A DNA stretch of 64,000 nucleotides from Pseudomonas karstica. GTDB lineage: Bacteria; Pseudomonadota; Gammaproteobacteria; Pseudomonadales; Pseudomonadaceae. The position numbers and the translations under genes were made by a program. The notes below the pieces were generated by a model. That model worked only from the letters and a program-made list of their open reading frames with translations, did not search any database and was not told the origin of the DNA. The stretch is taken from positions 1 to 64,000 of the forward strand of contig NZ_WLYI01000008.1 in assembly GCF_009707515.1 (NCBI RefSeq), read 5' to 3'. Every line of letters starts with the position of its first letter. Within the stretch, counting starts at the first letter, position 1. This document shows, one piece after another, positions 29,990-41,461 of the stretch.

Positions 29990-30979
29990 ATGCCCCTTCC
30001 CCACCGCTCAACACTGCCAGCATTGTGCCTGTCGCTGCTGTTTACCAGCACCTTTTGCGTCGAGGCCGCCGATACCGCACCTGCGGCCCAACCACCTGCC
30101 GAGGCAAAACCGCTCGAGCGTCAGCCCTTGCCCGAGCGCAGCCAGGAAGAATCCCGCGCCCTTGAGCGGCAAATCCCGCCACAGGAACAGCAACAACTGC
30201 AGGCCGGTAGCGATACATTCCTGGCCTTGTGGAAACAGGCCAACAGCGCCGAGCCCGAAGGTGTGGTGATTATCGTCCCCGGCATAGGAGAAACCGCTGA
30301 CTGGCCTCAAGCAATCGGTCCTTTGCGCCAGAAATTGCCGGACGCGGCATGGGCCAGCCTGAGCCTGACGCTGCCGGACCAGACCCTCGACACCCCCCCT
30401 CCGCGCCTGATCGAAGCCCCCACGTCTGTCGTGGACACCAGCAGTAAAGATGCGAGCACTGTCGCCCCCGCGCCGATCGAGCAGGCCGCCAGCGCCGAAG
30501 CCGAAGGCACCGACCCGGCCGTGGCACCCGCCGCCGATGAGCGAGACCAGACTGACGCTGCACGGATCTTTGCCCGCATTGATGCCGCCGTCGCGTTTGC
30601 CCAGAGCCAAAATGCCCGCAGCGTCGTGTTGCTCGGCCACGGCACCGGTGCCTGGTGGGCAGCGCGCTACCTGAATGAAAAACAACCGTCCCAGGTACAA
30701 AAACTCATCCTGGTAGCGGGCCAAACACCGCCCGGCAGCCAACCGGACCTGCAACAGCTGGCTCCCACGTTGAAACTGGCGACCGCCGACATCGTCTATC
30801 AGGATACCCCTCAGGCACGCAAAACTGCCCTGGAGCGTGCCCAGGCAGCCAAACGCCTGAAGAATGACAACTACCAACAGATTTCACTGAAAGCCTTGCC
30901 CGGCAGTAGCCCAGCCGGACAAGAGCAGCTGTATCGACGGATTCGTGGCTGGTTGAGTCCGCAGAACGTCGGGAACTGA
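29990..30979 (+). CDS. DUF3530 alpha/beta-hydrolase-like exported protein
   Basis: Exported protein of unknown function, 329 residues. A signal peptide ends near residue 27 (CVEAADT). A Pro/Glu-rich linker (about 28-70) leads to an alpha/beta-hydrolase-like core (VVIIVPGIGETADWPQAI). The usual nucleophile elbow GxSxG is replaced by GHGTG in VVLLGHGTGAWWA, so the catalytic Ser is absent at that place. A low-complexity insertion (about 140-185) interrupts the core. It is divergent from agtS and ends 4 bp from the convergent djlA. Confidence 0.8.
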   Translation: MPLPHRSTLPALCLSLLFTSTFCVEAADTAPAAQPPAEAKPLERQPLPERSQEESRALERQIPPQEQQQLQAGSDTFLALWKQANSAEPEGVVIIVPGIGETADWPQAIGPLRQKLPDAAWASLSLTLPDQTLDTPPPRLIEAPTSVVDTSSKDASTVAPAPIEQAASAEAEGTDPAVAPAADERDQTDAARIFARIDAAVAFAQSQNARSVVLLGHGTGAWWAARYLNEKQPSQVQKLILVAGQTPPGSQPDLQQLAPTLKLATADIVYQDTPQARKTALERAQAAKRLKNDNYQQISLKALPGSSPAGQEQLYRRIRGWLSPQNVGN

Positions 30980-30983
30980 TGGC

Positions 30984-31751
30984 CTAGCGCAAATCCTGAC
31001 GCTCACGAATCAATGCGTATGCGTTATGCAGTTCTCGCGTCCTTTCAGTCGCCTCACGCACCTGGGTGGGGTCGGCACCACTGCCGGCAATCTTGTCCGG
31101 GTGATGGCGACTGAGCAGCCGTCGGTAGGCTCGCTTGATCGCCGTCGGGTCAGTGGTGGCCGTTACCCCGAGGATTCGTAGCGCCTCCTGATAGGCACCG
31201 CTGCGGTTGGCCAGCGGCTTGCGTTCCTGCGTGTAGTCCGCCGCCAGCGCGCGGACTTGCTGCGGCGTCCACCCCAACCACTTGCCCCACAACTCAATCA
31301 GCTCCCGCTCGGCCATGCTGGCTTTGCCATCGGCCCAGACCATCCGCCAGCAGGCACGCAGCACGCCTTCCGCCGCATGCGGCTGGGCCTTGAGTACCCG
31401 CAGGTAGCTACGCACCCGGTCCGAGCCCGATTTACCCCGATTAAAGGCGGTAATCGCCCGGCGCCGGGCCGACTCGGTCATGTCCAGCGAACGCATCTCC
31501 TGGCGCGCCTGCTGGATATGCCCATCCACCACCTGGCCATTACTTTTAGCCAGGCGGCCGAGCAAGACGAACAGCAACTCGTCATTGCGCAGTGCCGACC
31601 GACCACCCAGGCGCTCACGCACCTGCGCCCAACTGTGCAATTGCAGGTGCCGATCCAGCGCCTGGCCCAACAGCGCGCCCAACATGGCCCCCGGAATGCT
31701 GGCAATGGCAAAGCCCGCCCCGGCTCCAATCAGAGTCCCTGGCCACAACAT
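30984..31751 (-). CDS. djlA: DnaJ-like co-chaperone DjlA
   Basis: Inner-membrane-anchored J-domain protein, 255 residues, thought to stimulate DnaK. The N-terminus has a glycine-rich membrane segment (LIGAGAGFAIASIPGAMLGALLG), the middle is a TerB-like helical domain (about 55-170), and the C-terminus is a J domain with the HPD motif in LLSRHHPDKI. Its start lies directly against the murU stop codon, so it may be translated with amgK-murU. Confidence 0.92.
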   Translation of the reverse strand: MLWPGTLIGAGAGFAIASIPGAMLGALLGQALDRHLQLHSWAQVRERLGGRSALRNDELLFVLLGRLAKSNGQVVDGHIQQARQEMRSLDMTESARRRAITAFNRGKSGSDRVRSYLRVLKAQPHAAEGVLRACWRMVWADGKASMAERELIELWGKWLGWTPQQVRALAADYTQERKPLANRSGAYQEALRILGVTATTDPTAIKRAYRRLLSRHHPDKIAGSGADPTQVREATERTRELHNAYALIRERQDLR

Positions 31752-31752
31752 C

Positions 31753-33449
<1,697 letters not shown>

Positions 33450-33462
33450 TACAAGGGTCTCC

Positions 33463-33478
33463 GACGGCGCTAGCCGTC
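33463..33478. promoter_or_regulatory. Inverted repeat in the amgK-lptD divergent region
   Basis: GACGGC and GCCGTC flank the 4-bp loop GCTA, 14 bp before the amgK start. It may be an operator or an mRNA hairpin near the amgK ribosome binding site. A -10-like TATTAT for lptD lies at 33494-33499. Confidence 0.4.
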
Positions 33479-33579
33479 AAGCGGGTCATGCTTTATTATC
33501 ACGCATCTTTTTCAGACCATCGAGAGGCGTGCGGCCCACACCGCGGGCAGATGGCACGCAGGAAGCCCGGACTAATAAG

Positions 33580-36351
33580 ATGGCATTGAAATCCCCCGCG
33601 TTTCGTAGAAAATTTCCGTTGCTGGTAACCGGCAGTCTGCTGGCCATGCAACCCTTCGCCACCTCATTCGTGGTCGCCGCGGAACAGTATGACTGCTCAG
33701 TCTCTGCTTCGGGTGCCTGGGATTGCGCGCCGAAAACCGCCGCGGCCCCATTACCACCGCGCCCGGTGCATGATGGCAGTGCCATCGTCTCGGCCAACGG
33801 CACGCCGCAAGGCGAGGCTGCCGGCACCGAGGCCGTGCCTCAGACCAAGCTGGTCACCGAAGCCAAGGGCCGCGGCCTGCGTTCGCGCAGCGCCGACTAC
33901 AGCCACCTGGACTGGGTCCCTCGCGACAAGCTCACCGCCGCGCAACTGGCCGAAACCGGTCCGTATTGCTCCGGCGGTTATGTCGAGCCGATTCGTCCGG
34001 GCATGAACGACAAGACAAACAAGAGCGACGCACCGACCTTCATCGGCGCCAAGGCCTCTCGTTACGAGCAGGAACAACAGATTGCATCCCTGGCCGGTGA
34101 CGTGGTCATGCGCCAGGGCAGCATGCAGGTCGAGGCCGACGAGGCCAACCTGTACCAGGCCGAGAACCGTGGCGAGCTGAGCGGCAACGTTCGCCTGCGC
34201 GACAACGGTGCACTGTTGGTCGGCGATCACGCGGATGTCCAACTGGACACCGGCGCGGCCAAAGTCGACAACGTCGAATATGTGATGCACAAGTCGCGCA
34301 TTCGCGGCAACGCGCTGTACGCCAAGCGTGCCGAGAACGCGATCATCCGTCTCAAGGACGGTACGTACACCACCTGCGAGCCAAACAGCAACGCCTGGCA
34401 GCTCAAGGGCAACAACATCACGCTCAACCCGGCTACCGGTTTCGGTACGGCGACCAACGTGACGTTGCGGGTCAAGGACATTCCGATCCTTTACACCCCG
34501 TATATCTATTTCCCGATCGATGATCGTCGTCAGTCCGGCTTCCTGCCACCGAGCTTCAGCTCGGGTGGCGAGAGCGGCTTTACCCTGACCACCCCGTACT
34601 ACTTCAACCTGGCACCCAACTACGATGCCACGTTGTACCCGCAATACATGACCAAGCGTGGCATGTTGGTGGAAGGCGAATTCCGTTACCTCACCAAGTC
34701 CAGCGAAGGTCAGTTCGGCGGTGCATACCTGAACGACGACAACGACGAGCGCAGCAAGCAGAGCGATTACGACAAAACCCGCTACATGCTTAACTGGCAG
34801 CACAAAGGTGGGCTGGATTCGCGGGTACTGACCGAAGTCGATTACACCGACATCAGCGACCCGTACTACTTCCAGGACCTGAAAAGCAACCAGATCGGTG
34901 TTGAGTCCCGGGACTTCATCAACCAGCAAGGTGTTGTCAGCTATCGTGGCGACAGCTATACCGCGCGGTTGAACGTACAAGCCTATAAATTGGCGACGGT
35001 CTCCCAGATCACCCCGTACAACCGCCTGCCGCAGATCACCTTTAACGGTGCGCTGCCGTATCACCCGGGCGGACTGGACTTTGCCTATGAGACGGAAGCA
35101 GTAAGGTTTGAGCGTGATCTTAGGACCGGCGACTACGTTGACGAGGATGGTGTAAGCGAACTTCGCCTGGATGAACGGGTTCGAGGGCTGACCCGTGCCA
35201 ACGGCACACGCCTGAACGTCGCACCTAGCGTTTCCCTGCCGATGAACTGGACTTATGGCTTCATCACTCCGAAGCTCAAGTATGTCTACACCAAGTACGA
35301 CCTAGACCTGGACAACAAGGGCATGACGTCGCTCGCTGAAGGAGACGAGTTCAAAAGCTCCCAGGATCGTGCGGTTCCAATTGCCAGCGTAGACAGCGGC
35401 CTCTACTTCGACCGCGACACTCAATGGTTCGGCGACAACTACCGTCAAACCCTGGAACCACGCCTGTTCTATCTCTATGTGCCCGAGAAGGACCAGTCTG
35501 ACATCCCAGTGTTCGACACCAGCGAAAGCACCTTCAACTATGCGTCGCTGTTTCGCGATAACCGCTTTACCGGTAAAGACCGTATCGGCGACGAAAACAA
35601 ACTGTCCCTGGGCGTAACCAGCCGCTGGATCCAGGAAAACGGTTTCGAACGCCAGCGCGTCAGCATCGGCCAGGCCTTGTACTTCAAGGACCGCGAAGTC
35701 CAGTTGCCAGGCATCCTGGCGGCCGACCGCGCAGACGCGCAATCGAATGTTTCACCCATCGCCCTGGACTACGAGTTCCGCTTCAACCGCGACTGGCGTG
35801 CCACGGCCGACTACAACTGGGACACCGACAGCCACAGCGCACGCTCCGGCAGCGCGATGTTCCACTACCAGCCGGAAGACGACAAAAACAAGGTTATCAA
35901 CGTTGGTTATCGCTATCGCAATGACCAGGTTGTCTACAACCAGTTGACCGGCAAATGGCAGTTTGGTGGTAACTACGGCCAGGAAGGCGACCCGAACTTC
36001 GTGAAGGATTACTACAAAATCCAGCAGCACGACTTCTCGATGATGTGGCCGATCATTCCACAGTGGAACCTGATCACCCGCTGGCAGTATGACTACGCAC
36101 GCAACCGTACCCTGGAAGCCTTCGGTGGTTTCGAGTACGACAACTGCTGCTGGAAACTGCGCGTGATCAACCGTTATTGGGTTTCCAACGACGAATATAC
36201 CCAGATCGCCCCGTTGAACGAAAAGGGTGACCATGGGCTCTTCTTCCAGATAGTCCTCAAAGGACTCGGCGGCCTGACCGGCGCCAAGGTAGAGAGCTTC
36301 CTCGACAAAGGCATTGAAGGTTATCGTGAACGTGAAGACCAAGCTTTCTGA
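33580..36351 (+). CDS. lptD: LPS-assembly protein LptD
   Basis: Outer-membrane barrel that inserts lipopolysaccharide into the outer leaflet with LptE. The 923-residue protein has a signal peptide (to about residue 33), an N-terminal Cys pair region ([16 protein letters not shown]), an OstA/LptA-like jellyroll (about 160-290, [19 protein letters not shown] split in family terms), and a large beta-barrel. The paired cysteines near the end (YDNCCWKL) are the partners of the N-terminal cysteines in the required disulfides. The ATG at 33580 is used; the frame continues 78 codons upstream into amgK antisense. surA starts inside its 3' end. Confidence 0.95.
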   Translation: MALKSPAFRRKFPLLVTGSLLAMQPFATSFVVAAEQYDCSVSASGAWDCAPKTAAAPLPPRPVHDGSAIVSANGTPQGEAAGTEAVPQTKLVTEAKGRGLRSRSADYSHLDWVPRDKLTAAQLAETGPYCSGGYVEPIRPGMNDKTNKSDAPTFIGAKASRYEQEQQIASLAGDVVMRQGSMQVEADEANLYQAENRGELSGNVRLRDNGALLVGDHADVQLDTGAAKVDNVEYVMHKSRIRGNALYAKRAENAIIRLKDGTYTTCEPNSNAWQLKGNNITLNPATGFGTATNVTLRVKDIPILYTPYIYFPIDDRRQSGFLPPSFSSGGESGFTLTTPYYFNLAPNYDATLYPQYMTKRGMLVEGEFRYLTKSSEGQFGGAYLNDDNDERSKQSDYDKTRYMLNWQHKGGLDSRVLTEVDYTDISDPYYFQDLKSNQIGVESRDFINQQGVVSYRGDSYTARLNVQAYKLATVSQITPYNRLPQITFNGALPYHPGGLDFAYETEAVRFERDLRTGDYVDEDGVSELRLDERVRGLTRANGTRLNVAPSVSLPMNWTYGFITPKLKYVYTKYDLDLDNKGMTSLAEGDEFKSSQDRAVPIASVDSGLYFDRDTQWFGDNYRQTLEPRLFYLYVPEKDQSDIPVFDTSESTFNYASLFRDNRFTGKDRIGDENKLSLGVTSRWIQENGFERQRVSIGQALYFKDREVQLPGILAADRADAQSNVSPIALDYEFRFNRDWRATADYNWDTDSHSARSGSAMFHYQPEDDKNKVINVGYRYRNDQVVYNQLTGKWQFGGNYGQEGDPNFVKDYYKIQQHDFSMMWPIIPQWNLITRWQYDYARNRTLEAFGGFEYDNCCWKLRVINRYWVSNDEYTQIAPLNEKGDHGLFFQIVLKGLGGLTGAKVESFLDKGIEGYREREDQAF

Positions 36352-37666
36352 TTGTCTGCGCCCGCTAGTGCTGGGCGCGCTGTTCCTGGGTGCCGCAACG
36401 GCACACGCTGCGGTTCAACCGCTGGACAAGGTAGTGGCCATCGTCGATAACGACGTGATCATGCAGAGCCAACTGGACCAACGGGTCAAGGAAGTTCAGC
36501 AAACCATCGCCAAGCGTGGCGGCGGTGTACCGCCTACCAGCGTCCTGGACCAGCAGGTCCTCGAACGCCTGATCGTCGAAAACCTGCAACTGCAGATCGG
36601 CGACCGTTCCGGCATCCGCATCTCCGACGAAGAGCTGAACCAGGCCGTCGGCACCATCGCTCAGCGCAACAACATGAGCATTGATCAGTTCCGCGCCGCC
36701 CTGGCCCATGACGGTCTTTCGTATGAAGACGCCCGTGACCAGATCCGCCGTGAAATGATCATCAGCCGTGTGCGTCAGCGTCGTGTCGCCGAGCGGGTCC
36801 AGGTGTCCGAGCAGGAAGTGAAAAACTTCCTGGCCTCGGACCTGGGCAAGATGCAGCTGTCCGAAGAGCTGCACCTGGCCAACATCCTGATCCCGACGCC
36901 AGACAGCGCCAACGCTGAACAGCTCAATGCAGCCGCGGCGAAAACCCAGGCTGTGTATGACCGACTCAAGCAAGGTGCTGACTTTGCCCAGATGGCGATT
37001 GCCCAGTCCGGCAGCGACAACGCTCTCGAAGGCGGTGACATGGGCTGGCGTAAAGCGGCTCAACTGCCACCACCGTTCGATCGCGAGCTGAGCGCCATGG
37101 AAGTCGGTGGCATCACCCAGCCAGCCCGCACCCCTGGCGGCTTCATCATCCTCAAGTTGCTGGAAAAACGCGGCGGCGAAACCCAGATGCGCGACGAAGT
37201 TCACGTTCGTCACATCCTGATCAAGCCAAGTGAAATCCGCACCGAGGCGCAAACCCAGGAACTGGCACAGAAGATCTACGACCGCATCGAAGCCGGTGAA
37301 GACTTCGCCACCTTGGCCAAAAGCTTTTCGGAAGACCCAGGCTCCGCCCTCAACGGTGGCGACCTGAACTGGATCGACCCCAAGGCACTGGTGCCCGAGT
37401 TCCAGCAAGTGATGGCCGATACGCCTCAAGGCGTACTGTCCAAGCCATTCAAGTCTCAATATGGCTGGCACGTCCTGGAAGTCCTCGGCCGCCGCGCCAC
37501 CGACAGCACCAACCAGGCTCGCGAGCAACAAGCCCTGACCGTGCTGCGTAACCGCAAATACGACGAAGAGCTGCAAACCTGGCTGCGTCAGATTCGTGAT
37601 GAAGCCTACGTTGAAAACAAACTTCCTGGCGCCGATCAAACAGGCACCGACCAGGCAGAGCAGTGA
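36326..37666 (+). CDS. surA: Periplasmic chaperone and peptidyl-prolyl isomerase SurA
   Basis: Escorts outer-membrane proteins, including LptD, through the periplasm. About 446 residues: signal peptide to about residue 28 (TAHAAVQP), N-terminal chaperone domain, and two parvulin domains (about 185-290 and 295-400; [11 protein letters not shown] and [12 protein letters not shown]). The start is a GTG: 36326 has AAGG at good spacing, while GTG 36332 (MKTKLSDC) matches the P. aeruginosa N-terminus. Either overlaps the lptD end. The stop overlaps the pdxA GTG start. Confidence 0.93.
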   Translation: MNVKTKLSDCLRPLVLGALFLGAATAHAAVQPLDKVVAIVDNDVIMQSQLDQRVKEVQQTIAKRGGGVPPTSVLDQQVLERLIVENLQLQIGDRSGIRISDEELNQAVGTIAQRNNMSIDQFRAALAHDGLSYEDARDQIRREMIISRVRQRRVAERVQVSEQEVKNFLASDLGKMQLSEELHLANILIPTPDSANAEQLNAAAAKTQAVYDRLKQGADFAQMAIAQSGSDNALEGGDMGWRKAAQLPPPFDRELSAMEVGGITQPARTPGGFIILKLLEKRGGETQMRDEVHVRHILIKPSEIRTEAQTQELAQKIYDRIEAGEDFATLAKSFSEDPGSALNGGDLNWIDPKALVPEFQQVMADTPQGVLSKPFKSQYGWHVLEVLGRRATDSTNQAREQQALTVLRNRKYDEELQTWLRQIRDEAYVENKLPGADQTGTDQAEQ

Positions 37667-38652
37667 AACCCCAGCGTTTCGCGTTGACACCCGGCGAGCC
37701 GGCCGGCATTGGTCCTGACCTGTGCCTGCTGCTCGCCTCGCAACCTCAGCCACACCCCCTGATTGCCATTACCAGCCGCGACCTGCTCCTTGAGCGGGCC
37801 GCGCAACTGGGCGTGGCTGTCAACCTGCTGCCTGTGGCGCCTGGCTGCTGGCCAGACCTTCCCGCCCCGGCCAACAGCCTGTATGTGTGGGACACCCCGC
37901 TGCACGCCAAGGTCGTGGCCGGAACACTGGATAAAGCCAACGCGGCTTTTGTCCTGGAAACCCTGACCCGCGCCGGGCAAGGCTGTATCGACGGTGACTT
38001 CGCCGGCATGATCACCGCCCCGGTGCACAAAGGCGTGATCAACGAATCAGGTATCGCCTTTTCCGGCCATACTGAGTTTCTCGCCGAACTGACCCGCACC
38101 TCACAAGTGGTCATGATGCTGGCAACCCGCGGCCTGCGTGTGGCCCTGGTGACCACTCACCTGCCCCTGCGCGAGATTGCCGACGCGATCACCCCCGAGC
38201 GCCTGGAGCGCGTCACCCGCATCCTGCACGCCGATCTGCAACAGAAGTTCGGCATCGCCCACCCGCGCATCCTCGTTTGTGGCCTCAACCCCCACGCAGG
38301 TGAAGGCGGCCACCTGGGCCATGAAGAAATCGACATCATCGAACCGACACTGGAGCGTCTGCGCCAAGAAGGCATGGACCTACGCGGCCCACTGCCTGCC
38401 GACACTCTGTTTACCCCCAAATATCTGGAGCACTGCGATGCAGTGCTGGCGATGTACCATGACCAAGGGCTGCCCGTGCTGAAATACAAAGGCTTCGGCG
38501 CCGCAGTCAACGTGACCCTGGGCCTGCCGATCATCCGCACCTCCGTCGACCATGGCACCGCCCTGGACTTGGCAGGCAGCGGCAAAATCGATACCGGCAG
38601 CCTGCACGTAGCCTTGGAAACCGCCTATCAGATGGCCGAGACCCGTATATGA
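37663..38652 (+). CDS. pdxA: 4-hydroxythreonine-4-phosphate dehydrogenase
   Basis: NAD-dependent enzyme of pyridoxal phosphate synthesis. The 329-residue protein begins [16 protein letters not shown] and has the metal-binding histidines in [25 protein letters not shown] and [13 protein letters not shown]. It starts with GTG, overlapping the surA TGA (GTGA), and its own stop overlaps the rsmA start (ATGA). This is the conserved surA-pdxA-ksgA-apaGH order. Confidence 0.96.
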   Translation: MKPQRFALTPGEPAGIGPDLCLLLASQPQPHPLIAITSRDLLLERAAQLGVAVNLLPVAPGCWPDLPAPANSLYVWDTPLHAKVVAGTLDKANAAFVLETLTRAGQGCIDGDFAGMITAPVHKGVINESGIAFSGHTEFLAELTRTSQVVMMLATRGLRVALVTTHLPLREIADAITPERLERVTRILHADLQQKFGIAHPRILVCGLNPHAGEGGHLGHEEIDIIEPTLERLRQEGMDLRGPLPADTLFTPKYLEHCDAVLAMYHDQGLPVLKYKGFGAAVNVTLGLPIIRTSVDHGTALDLAGSGKIDTGSLHVALETAYQMAETRI

Positions 38653-39461
38653 CCGAGCATTACCAACACCGGGCGCGTAAGCGCTTCGGGCAAAACTTCC
38701 TGCACGATGCCGGCGTAATCGACCGCATCCTGCGCTCCATCCACGCCAAGCCTGAAGACCGCCTGCTGGAAATCGGCCCGGGCCAGGGTGCGCTGACCCA
38801 AGGCCTGCTCAACAGCGGCGGCCAACTGGATGTGGTTGAGCTGGACAAGGACCTGATCCCGATCCTCAACCAGCAGTTCGCCGGCAAGCCCAATTTCAAC
38901 CTGCACCAGGGCGATGCGCTGAAGTTCGACTTCACCAGCCTGAATGCCGCGCCCAACAGCCTGCGAGTGGTTGGCAACCTGCCGTACAACATCTCGACGC
39001 CGCTGATTTTCCATCTGCTGAACAACTCGGGCCTGATCCGCGACATGCACTTCATGCTGCAAAAAGAAGTGGTCGAGCGTCTGGCGGCTGGTCCTGGCGG
39101 CGGTGACTGGGGGCGCCTGTCGATCATGGTTCAGTACCATTGCCGGGTTGAGCACCTGTTCAACGTAGGTCCTGGCGCCTTCAATCCAGCGCCGAAAGTC
39201 GACTCGGCCATCGTGCGCCTGGTACCTCACGCCGTGCTGCCGCACCCAGCCAAAGATCACCGCCTGCTGGAGCGGGTGGTGCGTGAAGCGTTCAACCAGC
39301 GCCGCAAAACCTTGCGCAATACCCTCAAGGCCTTGCTCAGCAACGCTGAAATCGAAGCCGCTGGCGTCGATGGCAGCCTGAGACCCGAGCAACTTGACCT
39401 GGCAGCGTTCGTGCGCCTGGCCGATCAGCTCGCCATCCAGCCTGCGCCTGCCGCCGACTGA
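38649..39461 (+). CDS. rsmA: 16S rRNA (adenine1518/1519-N6) dimethyltransferase
   Basis: Also called KsgA; dimethylates two adenines in helix 45 of 16S rRNA late in 30S assembly. The 270-residue protein shows [11 protein letters not shown] near the N-terminus, the SAM site [11 protein letters not shown] and the catalytic NLPYNIS. It overlaps pdxA by 4 bp. Confidence 0.96.
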   Translation: MTEHYQHRARKRFGQNFLHDAGVIDRILRSIHAKPEDRLLEIGPGQGALTQGLLNSGGQLDVVELDKDLIPILNQQFAGKPNFNLHQGDALKFDFTSLNAAPNSLRVVGNLPYNISTPLIFHLLNNSGLIRDMHFMLQKEVVERLAAGPGGGDWGRLSIMVQYHCRVEHLFNVGPGAFNPAPKVDSAIVRLVPHAVLPHPAKDHRLLERVVREAFNQRRKTLRNTLKALLSNAEIEAAGVDGSLRPEQLDLAAFVRLADQLAIQPAPAAD

Positions 39462-39581
39462 ACCCGCGCCGGGCACAGCCAGACAGCATGTCTGGCCTAG
39501 TGCCCGCCACTTGGCCTAGACTGACCGGCATCCGTTATCCCCGCGTTGGGTATCTCCGCTTTTGCTTTTAAGGCCTCTTGT

Positions 39582-39962
39582 ATGTCCGATCCTCGCTACC
39601 AGATCGACGTCAGCGTCGTCACTCGCTTCCTGGCGGAACAATCGCAACCCGAACAAAATCGCTTTGCCTTTGCCTACACGGTAACCGTGAAAAATAGCGG
39701 CTCGGTGCCGGCCAAATTGCTATCACGCCATTGGGTCATCACCGACGGTGATGGCCATGTGGAAGAAGTGCGCGGCGCAGGAGTCGTTGGCCAACAGCCA
39801 CTGATCGATAGCGGCGCAAGCCACACCTACAGCAGCGGCACGGTGATGTCGTCCAAGGTCGGCATCATGCAAGGCTCTTATCAAATGAAAGCCACCGACG
39901 GCGAACTCTTCGATGCCATCATCGCCCCGTTCCGCCTCGCGGTGCCCGGAGCCCTGCACTGA
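39582..39962 (+). CDS. apaG: ApaG protein
   Basis: Small protein with a fibronectin-III-like fold, 126 residues, exact family length; molecular role still unclear. The conserved segment [25 protein letters not shown] (family landmark, residues about 45-70) is present along with the nucleotide-binding-like GxGxVG pattern. The ATG at 39582 is preferred over one 12 codons upstream. The stop overlaps the apaH start by one base (TGATG). Confidence 0.95.
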   Translation: MSDPRYQIDVSVVTRFLAEQSQPEQNRFAFAYTVTVKNSGSVPAKLLSRHWVITDGDGHVEEVRGAGVVGQQPLIDSGASHTYSSGTVMSSKVGIMQGSYQMKATDGELFDAIIAPFRLAVPGALH

Positions 39963-40813
39963 TGGCGACTTATGCTGTCGGCGACCTGCAAGGTTGCCTG
40001 GAGCCGCTCAAACGTGTGCTTGAGCGGGCAGCCTTCGATCCGGCCAAGGATCGCCTGTGGCTGGTGGGAGACCTGGTCAACCGTGGCCCGCAATCCCTCG
40101 AAACCCTGCGCTTCCTTTATAGCCTGCGCGATTCCCTGGTATGCGTGCTGGGTAATCATGACCTGCACTTGCTGGCGGCCGGTCATAACATCGAGCGTCT
40201 GAAAAAAGGCGATACCCTGCGGGAAATCCTCGAGGCGCCGGACCGCGCCGAGCTGCTGGAGTGGCTGCGCCGGCAAAAAATCATGCATTACGACGAAGCC
40301 CGCAACACCGCGCTGGTGCATGCCGGCATTGCGCCCCAATGGACACTGAAGAAAGCCCTCAAGTGCGCCGCCGAAGTTGAAAGCGCCTTGGCCGATGACA
40401 ACCTGTTCACCACCTACCTCGACGGCATGTATGGCAATGAGCCGGTGAAGTGGGACAACGACCTTACCGGCATCGCCCGCCTGCGAGTGATCACCAACTA
40501 CTTCACCCGCATGCGTTTTTGCACCGCCGAAGGCAAGCTTGACCTCAAGAGCAAGGAAGGCGCTGACACCGCGCTGCCCGGCTACAAGCCCTGGTTCGCG
40601 CATAAAGAACGCAAGACCCGTGATACGAAGATCATCTTCGGCCACTGGGCAGCCCTTGAAGGCAAATGCGAGGAGCCCGGCGTGTTCGCCCTCGACACCG
40701 GCTGCGTCTGGGGCGGCACCATGACCCTGATGAACATCGACACCGGCGAGCGCCTGAGCTGCCAGTGCGACTCCCCCGATTCCGAACAACTGCAGGCCAC
40801 CGCAAAGCGCTAA
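39962..40813 (+). CDS. apaH: Symmetrical bis(5'-nucleosyl)-tetraphosphatase
   Basis: Hydrolyses Ap4A to two ADP; in E. coli it also removes Np4 caps from RNA. The 283-residue metallophosphoesterase has GDLQGC (7-12), [14 protein letters not shown] and the later HAGI motif. It is coupled to apaG. Confidence 0.96.
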   Translation: MATYAVGDLQGCLEPLKRVLERAAFDPAKDRLWLVGDLVNRGPQSLETLRFLYSLRDSLVCVLGNHDLHLLAAGHNIERLKKGDTLREILEAPDRAELLEWLRRQKIMHYDEARNTALVHAGIAPQWTLKKALKCAAEVESALADDNLFTTYLDGMYGNEPVKWDNDLTGIARLRVITNYFTRMRFCTAEGKLDLKSKEGADTALPGYKPWFAHKERKTRDTKIIFGHWAALEGKCEEPGVFALDTGCVWGGTMTLMNIDTGERLSCQCDSPDSEQLQATAKR

Positions 40814-40846
40814 ACGGCGCTTTCATCCAGGCCAAAGGAGCCCGTC

Positions 40847-41176
40847 ATGAGCGAATTCAAACGCATCCCACCCGAACAAGCCCAAGCCCTGCGCGAGCAA
40901 GGCGCTGTCGTTGTCGACATCCGCGACCAGCCCACCTATGCCGCCAGCCACATCAAGGGCGCCCAACACCTGGACAACCACAACATTGCCGATTTCATCC
41001 GCGCCGCAGACCTCGACGCGCCGGTGATCGTGGCCTGCTACCACGGCAACTCCAGCCAGAGTGCGGCAGCCTATCTGGTCAGCCAGGGCTTCTGCGACGT
41101 CTATAGCCTGGATGGCGGCTTCGAGCTGTGGCGTGCGACTTATCCTGGGGAAATTGCCCAAGGCGATTCGCAATAA
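40847..41176 (+). CDS. glpE: Thiosulfate sulfurtransferase GlpE
   Basis: Single-domain rhodanese that transfers sulfur from thiosulfate to acceptors such as cyanide or thioredoxin. The 109 residues contain the active-site loop CYHGNSSQ with Cys64. AAAGGAG precedes the ATG. It follows apaH by 33 bp and ends the lptD-to-glpE run. Confidence 0.93.
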   Translation: MSEFKRIPPEQAQALREQGAVVVDIRDQPTYAASHIKGAQHLDNHNIADFIRAADLDAPVIVACYHGNSSQSAAAYLVSQGFCDVYSLDGGFELWRATYPGEIAQGDSQ

Positions 41177-41461
41177 TTTTTTTCAAACCCCGCGACCCCG
41201 CGTGACGCTTGGGCTCGCGCCGTTTCTGACAAACGGCGCAGCTAAACTAATTGCGTATCGCGCCTTGACCTCCCAAATTCCGAACTATCCTTAAGCGCAG
41301 GCCATCCAAAACAGGGGAGAGCCGGTACACCGGCGTGCGGGTCATCGGTAGCATTTCAAGGTGTTCTGGGGGGAAAACGGCCATTGGTGATCACCAATGA
41401 CCACCAGCATCGACTGATCGACCCAGCGTCGGCTCCACGTATCGAGCGAGGTGACGACGTC
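41177..41461. promoter_or_regulatory. glpE-prkA intergenic region with hairpin and sigma-S-like promoter
   Basis: A perfect 9-bp hairpin, GCGCCGTTT (41217-41225) and AAACGGCGC (41231-41239), lies downstream of glpE without a T-run. TTGACC (41265-41270) and CTATCCTTAA (41285-41294) follow; the second closely resembles the sigma-S extended -10 (CTATACTTAA). prkA homologues (yeaG) are sigma-S dependent in E. coli, which fits. The leader to the prkA start is about 160 nt and holds no gene I can support. Confidence 0.6.
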
